A stretch of 32,493 nucleotides of DNA. Source: Anaerolineae bacterium. Its GTDB lineage: Bacteria; Chloroflexota; Anaerolineae; Anaerolineales; Villigracilaceae. The position numbers and the translations under genes were made by a program. The stretch is from contig JAJPIZ010000035.1 of assembly GCA_021324435.1 (NCBI GenBank), forward strand, positions 1 through 32,493. The letters are read 5' to 3'. The notes beneath the pieces are model-generated. The model did not search any database. It was given only the letters and a program-made list of their open reading frames with translations, and was not told the DNA's origin. Shown piece after piece: positions 31,101 to 32,493 of the stretch (position 1 is the stretch's first letter; every line of letters begins with the position of its first letter).

Positions 31101-32423
31101 CTACCCACCCGCCCGAAGACCATCCATATATTCTTTGATGCTCGGCAGGAGAATCAGGCGCTCGTAGAAAAAGTCATTGACCACCTGCATGACTTCGTCC
31201 TGCGCGGTCGTCACTTCATCTTGGCGTTGTTTGACCGCGGCCCTGTCTGCCAACAGCGAGCGCAAACGAAGCAGCCGCTTGACGATCTCCTTTTCGCGCT
31301 CCCCCTCCAATACATCCACGACTTCCAAAATCAACGTATCCAACTGTTCGGCAATCGTTTCAGGGCTGATGTCCGAGCCGGGGAGCGAGGCTTCGTCCAC
31401 GGTCCGAAGCAGAGATGCGATCTGATACAGCACCGTCGCGGGTTCGTTGAACAATTCACGCAGATAAGCCGCTTCCACATAACGTCCGTTCATGCGAAAG
31501 ACATTGTACATGCGCTTGGCGGCTTTTCCGTAATTGATGTGTTCGGTTATGTATTTCTTAACTTCATGTTCGAGTTGCGCCACGTAGCCATCAATCGCGT
31601 CCGCGGCGACATGCTTGGCAATCTTCGTGAAGAGCGGAATGGACTCTGCTTCGAGATAGATTTCCTGAAAATACGGATCAAGTTGCCCATCCAGCGGAAC
31701 GATCTCACCGTCCGGCGATTCCCATGTCACGTCCAGATTGTTGCTGGCATTGGCCAGAGTCCGCCGCGGCGGGTGCGCGACGACCCAATCCATTTTCGTC
31801 CAACCCGGGTCATTCGCGACCTCGTTCCAATTCAACGCGACAGCCTTGCCCGTTTCATCCTCGACCCAGACGCTTCCTTTCTCGATGTCATCCGCGTTCC
31901 ATGAAATGAAGCCGCCTTTCTTGAAAGCCTGTCCCTCGCGCTTGCCCGCGAAAGGATACGTCCCGAACTTGACTTCCATCAGGCGATAGGTCGGTCCGCT
32001 CCTGGTGGACATGGCTTTATCATGGATCACATCCGCTAAAATTTTGCAGGCTTCTTCACGCGTCGGCGCTTTGATGTTGACGCGCTCGAAGAAATCGCAG
32101 TCGCCCGGATGCGTTTGGATTTTGGACTGGGCCGCAGAGCCGGATAAAGCCAGCGCCGTTTCGACCGCGCCCGCACGGTCCGGTATTTCCACGATCTTGC
32201 CGATCTCGCGGAAGTAGGCCAAATCCTGTGGGCTGAAATCCAGCAGGCTGATGCGTTGGCCGTAGACTCCGTGTTTGGCGTCCACCTGCACCTCGTCGGC
32301 CTGCGAGGCGGCCATGGCCGTCAGCCATTGCAGAGCCTCCTCTTCGTCAATTTGCACGCCGAGGCGTTTTGCGGATTCGATGATCCGCTCCAGGTCTTCG
32401 CGGGGAGAGGGAGAGGCGCTCAT
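31101..32423 (-). CDS. Unknown protein with nucleotidyltransferase-like signature
   Basis: A 440-residue soluble protein that I do not recognise. Residues 91-111 contain LALSGSAAQSKIQTHPGDCD: G95-S96, then 11 residues, then D108-C-D110-F, which fits the nucleotidyltransferase-superfamily pattern hG[GS]x(9-13)[DE]h[DE]h. A third acid could be Glu in YRLMEVKFG. The middle part has SVWVEDETGKAVALNWNEV and a WESPDGEIVPLDG strand region; the last ~150 residues are charged helices (VVDVLEGEREKEIVKRLLRLRSLL), possibly a coiled coil. AAGGA precedes ATG 32423. The preceding gene ends 1 nt upstream, so both are one operon. No antitoxin-like or kinase partner is visible. Confidence 0.6.
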   Translation of the reverse strand: MSASPSPREDLERIIESAKRLGVQIDEEEALQWLTAMAASQADEVQVDAKHGVYGQRISLLDFSPQDLAYFREIGKIVEIPDRAGAVETALALSGSAAQSKIQTHPGDCDFFERVNIKAPTREEACKILADVIHDKAMSTRSGPTYRLMEVKFGTYPFAGKREGQAFKKGGFISWNADDIEKGSVWVEDETGKAVALNWNEVANDPGWTKMDWVVAHPPRRTLANASNNLDVTWESPDGEIVPLDGQLDPYFQEIYLEAESIPLFTKIAKHVAADAIDGYVAQLEHEVKKYITEHINYGKAAKRMYNVFRMNGRYVEAAYLRELFNEPATVLYQIASLLRTVDEASLPGSDISPETIAEQLDTLILEVVDVLEGEREKEIVKRLLRLRSLLADRAAVKQRQDEVTTAQDEVMQVVNDFFYERLILLPSIKEYMDGLRAGG

Positions 32424-32424
32424 A

Positions 32425-32493
32425 TTATTTTCCTTTCACTTTCTCGCGGCGGGATTGCGCCAGCAATTTGCGAAACAAATCCGCCTGCAGGCG
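32425..32493 (-). CDS. C-terminal end of an upstream gene (partial)
   Basis: The minus-strand frame is open from the right edge and ends ...LFRKLLAQSRREKVKGK at TAA 32427-32425. The Shine-Dalgarno of the next gene lies in its last codons and the gap to that ATG is 1 nt, the usual operon spacing. Too short to identify. Confidence 0.5.
   Translation of the reverse strand, partial: RLQADLFRKLLAQSRREKVKGK

Overview
The window looks like a chromosomal segment of an uncultured Anaerolineae-type Chloroflexota. The reasons are the isopentenyl phosphate kinase, the Thr/Pro-rich linkers on short membrane and lipoproteins, paired SPFH-like membrane proteins, a GC-rich coding style, and many small palindromic repeats between and inside genes. 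This assignment is an inference from gene content; no marker gene such as rRNA is present. There are no tRNA or rRNA genes, no CRISPR array and no complete mobile element.

Layout. 1-368 is the C-terminal end of electron transfer flavoprotein alpha. 604-1878 is a MefA-like drug exporter behind a consensus promoter with an operator-like inverted repeat. 1955-5542 (minus) is a four-gene redox operon in the order two-cluster ferredoxin, FAD/NAD(P)H oxidoreductase, di-heme-type cytochrome b membrane protein and a 17-heme membrane-anchored cytochrome c. Then come a cold-shock protein and a PHP phosphoesterase (minus). 6722-11104 (plus) is a translationally coupled operon of two divergent SPFH/band-7-like membrane proteins followed by pseudouridine-5'-phosphate glycosidase. 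11084-12486 (minus) holds a hotdog thioesterase and a Thr/Pro-rich membrane protein.

12750-15723 carries isopentenyl phosphate kinase and a long, eukaryote-like formate-THF ligase. This pair is bracketed by two inverted copies of a 144-bp repeat. A GT-C-type membrane glycosyltransferase and an amidase then diverge from a symmetric promoter. 19134-28083 (minus) is the most distinctive region: five lipoproteins, three of which have a formylglycine-generating-enzyme (FGE) fold lacking the catalytic cysteine pair and joined to a Cys-rich tail. One further protein is a stand-alone copy of that tail. An AT-rich gene for a polytopic membrane protein interrupts the series. 28314-32493 (minus) has a methyltransferase, acetoacetyl-CoA synthetase, a protein with a nucleotidyltransferase-like signature and the end of one more gene.

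Two themes cut across genes. First, five genes without a Shine-Dalgarno sequence have a TAnAAT hexamer exactly 7 nt before ATG, which predicts leaderless transcripts; most other genes have an AGGAG-type site. Second, palindromic repeats sit in frame inside three coding regions (isopentenyl phosphate kinase, the GT-C protein and the amidase) and lengthen the proteins at surface loops.
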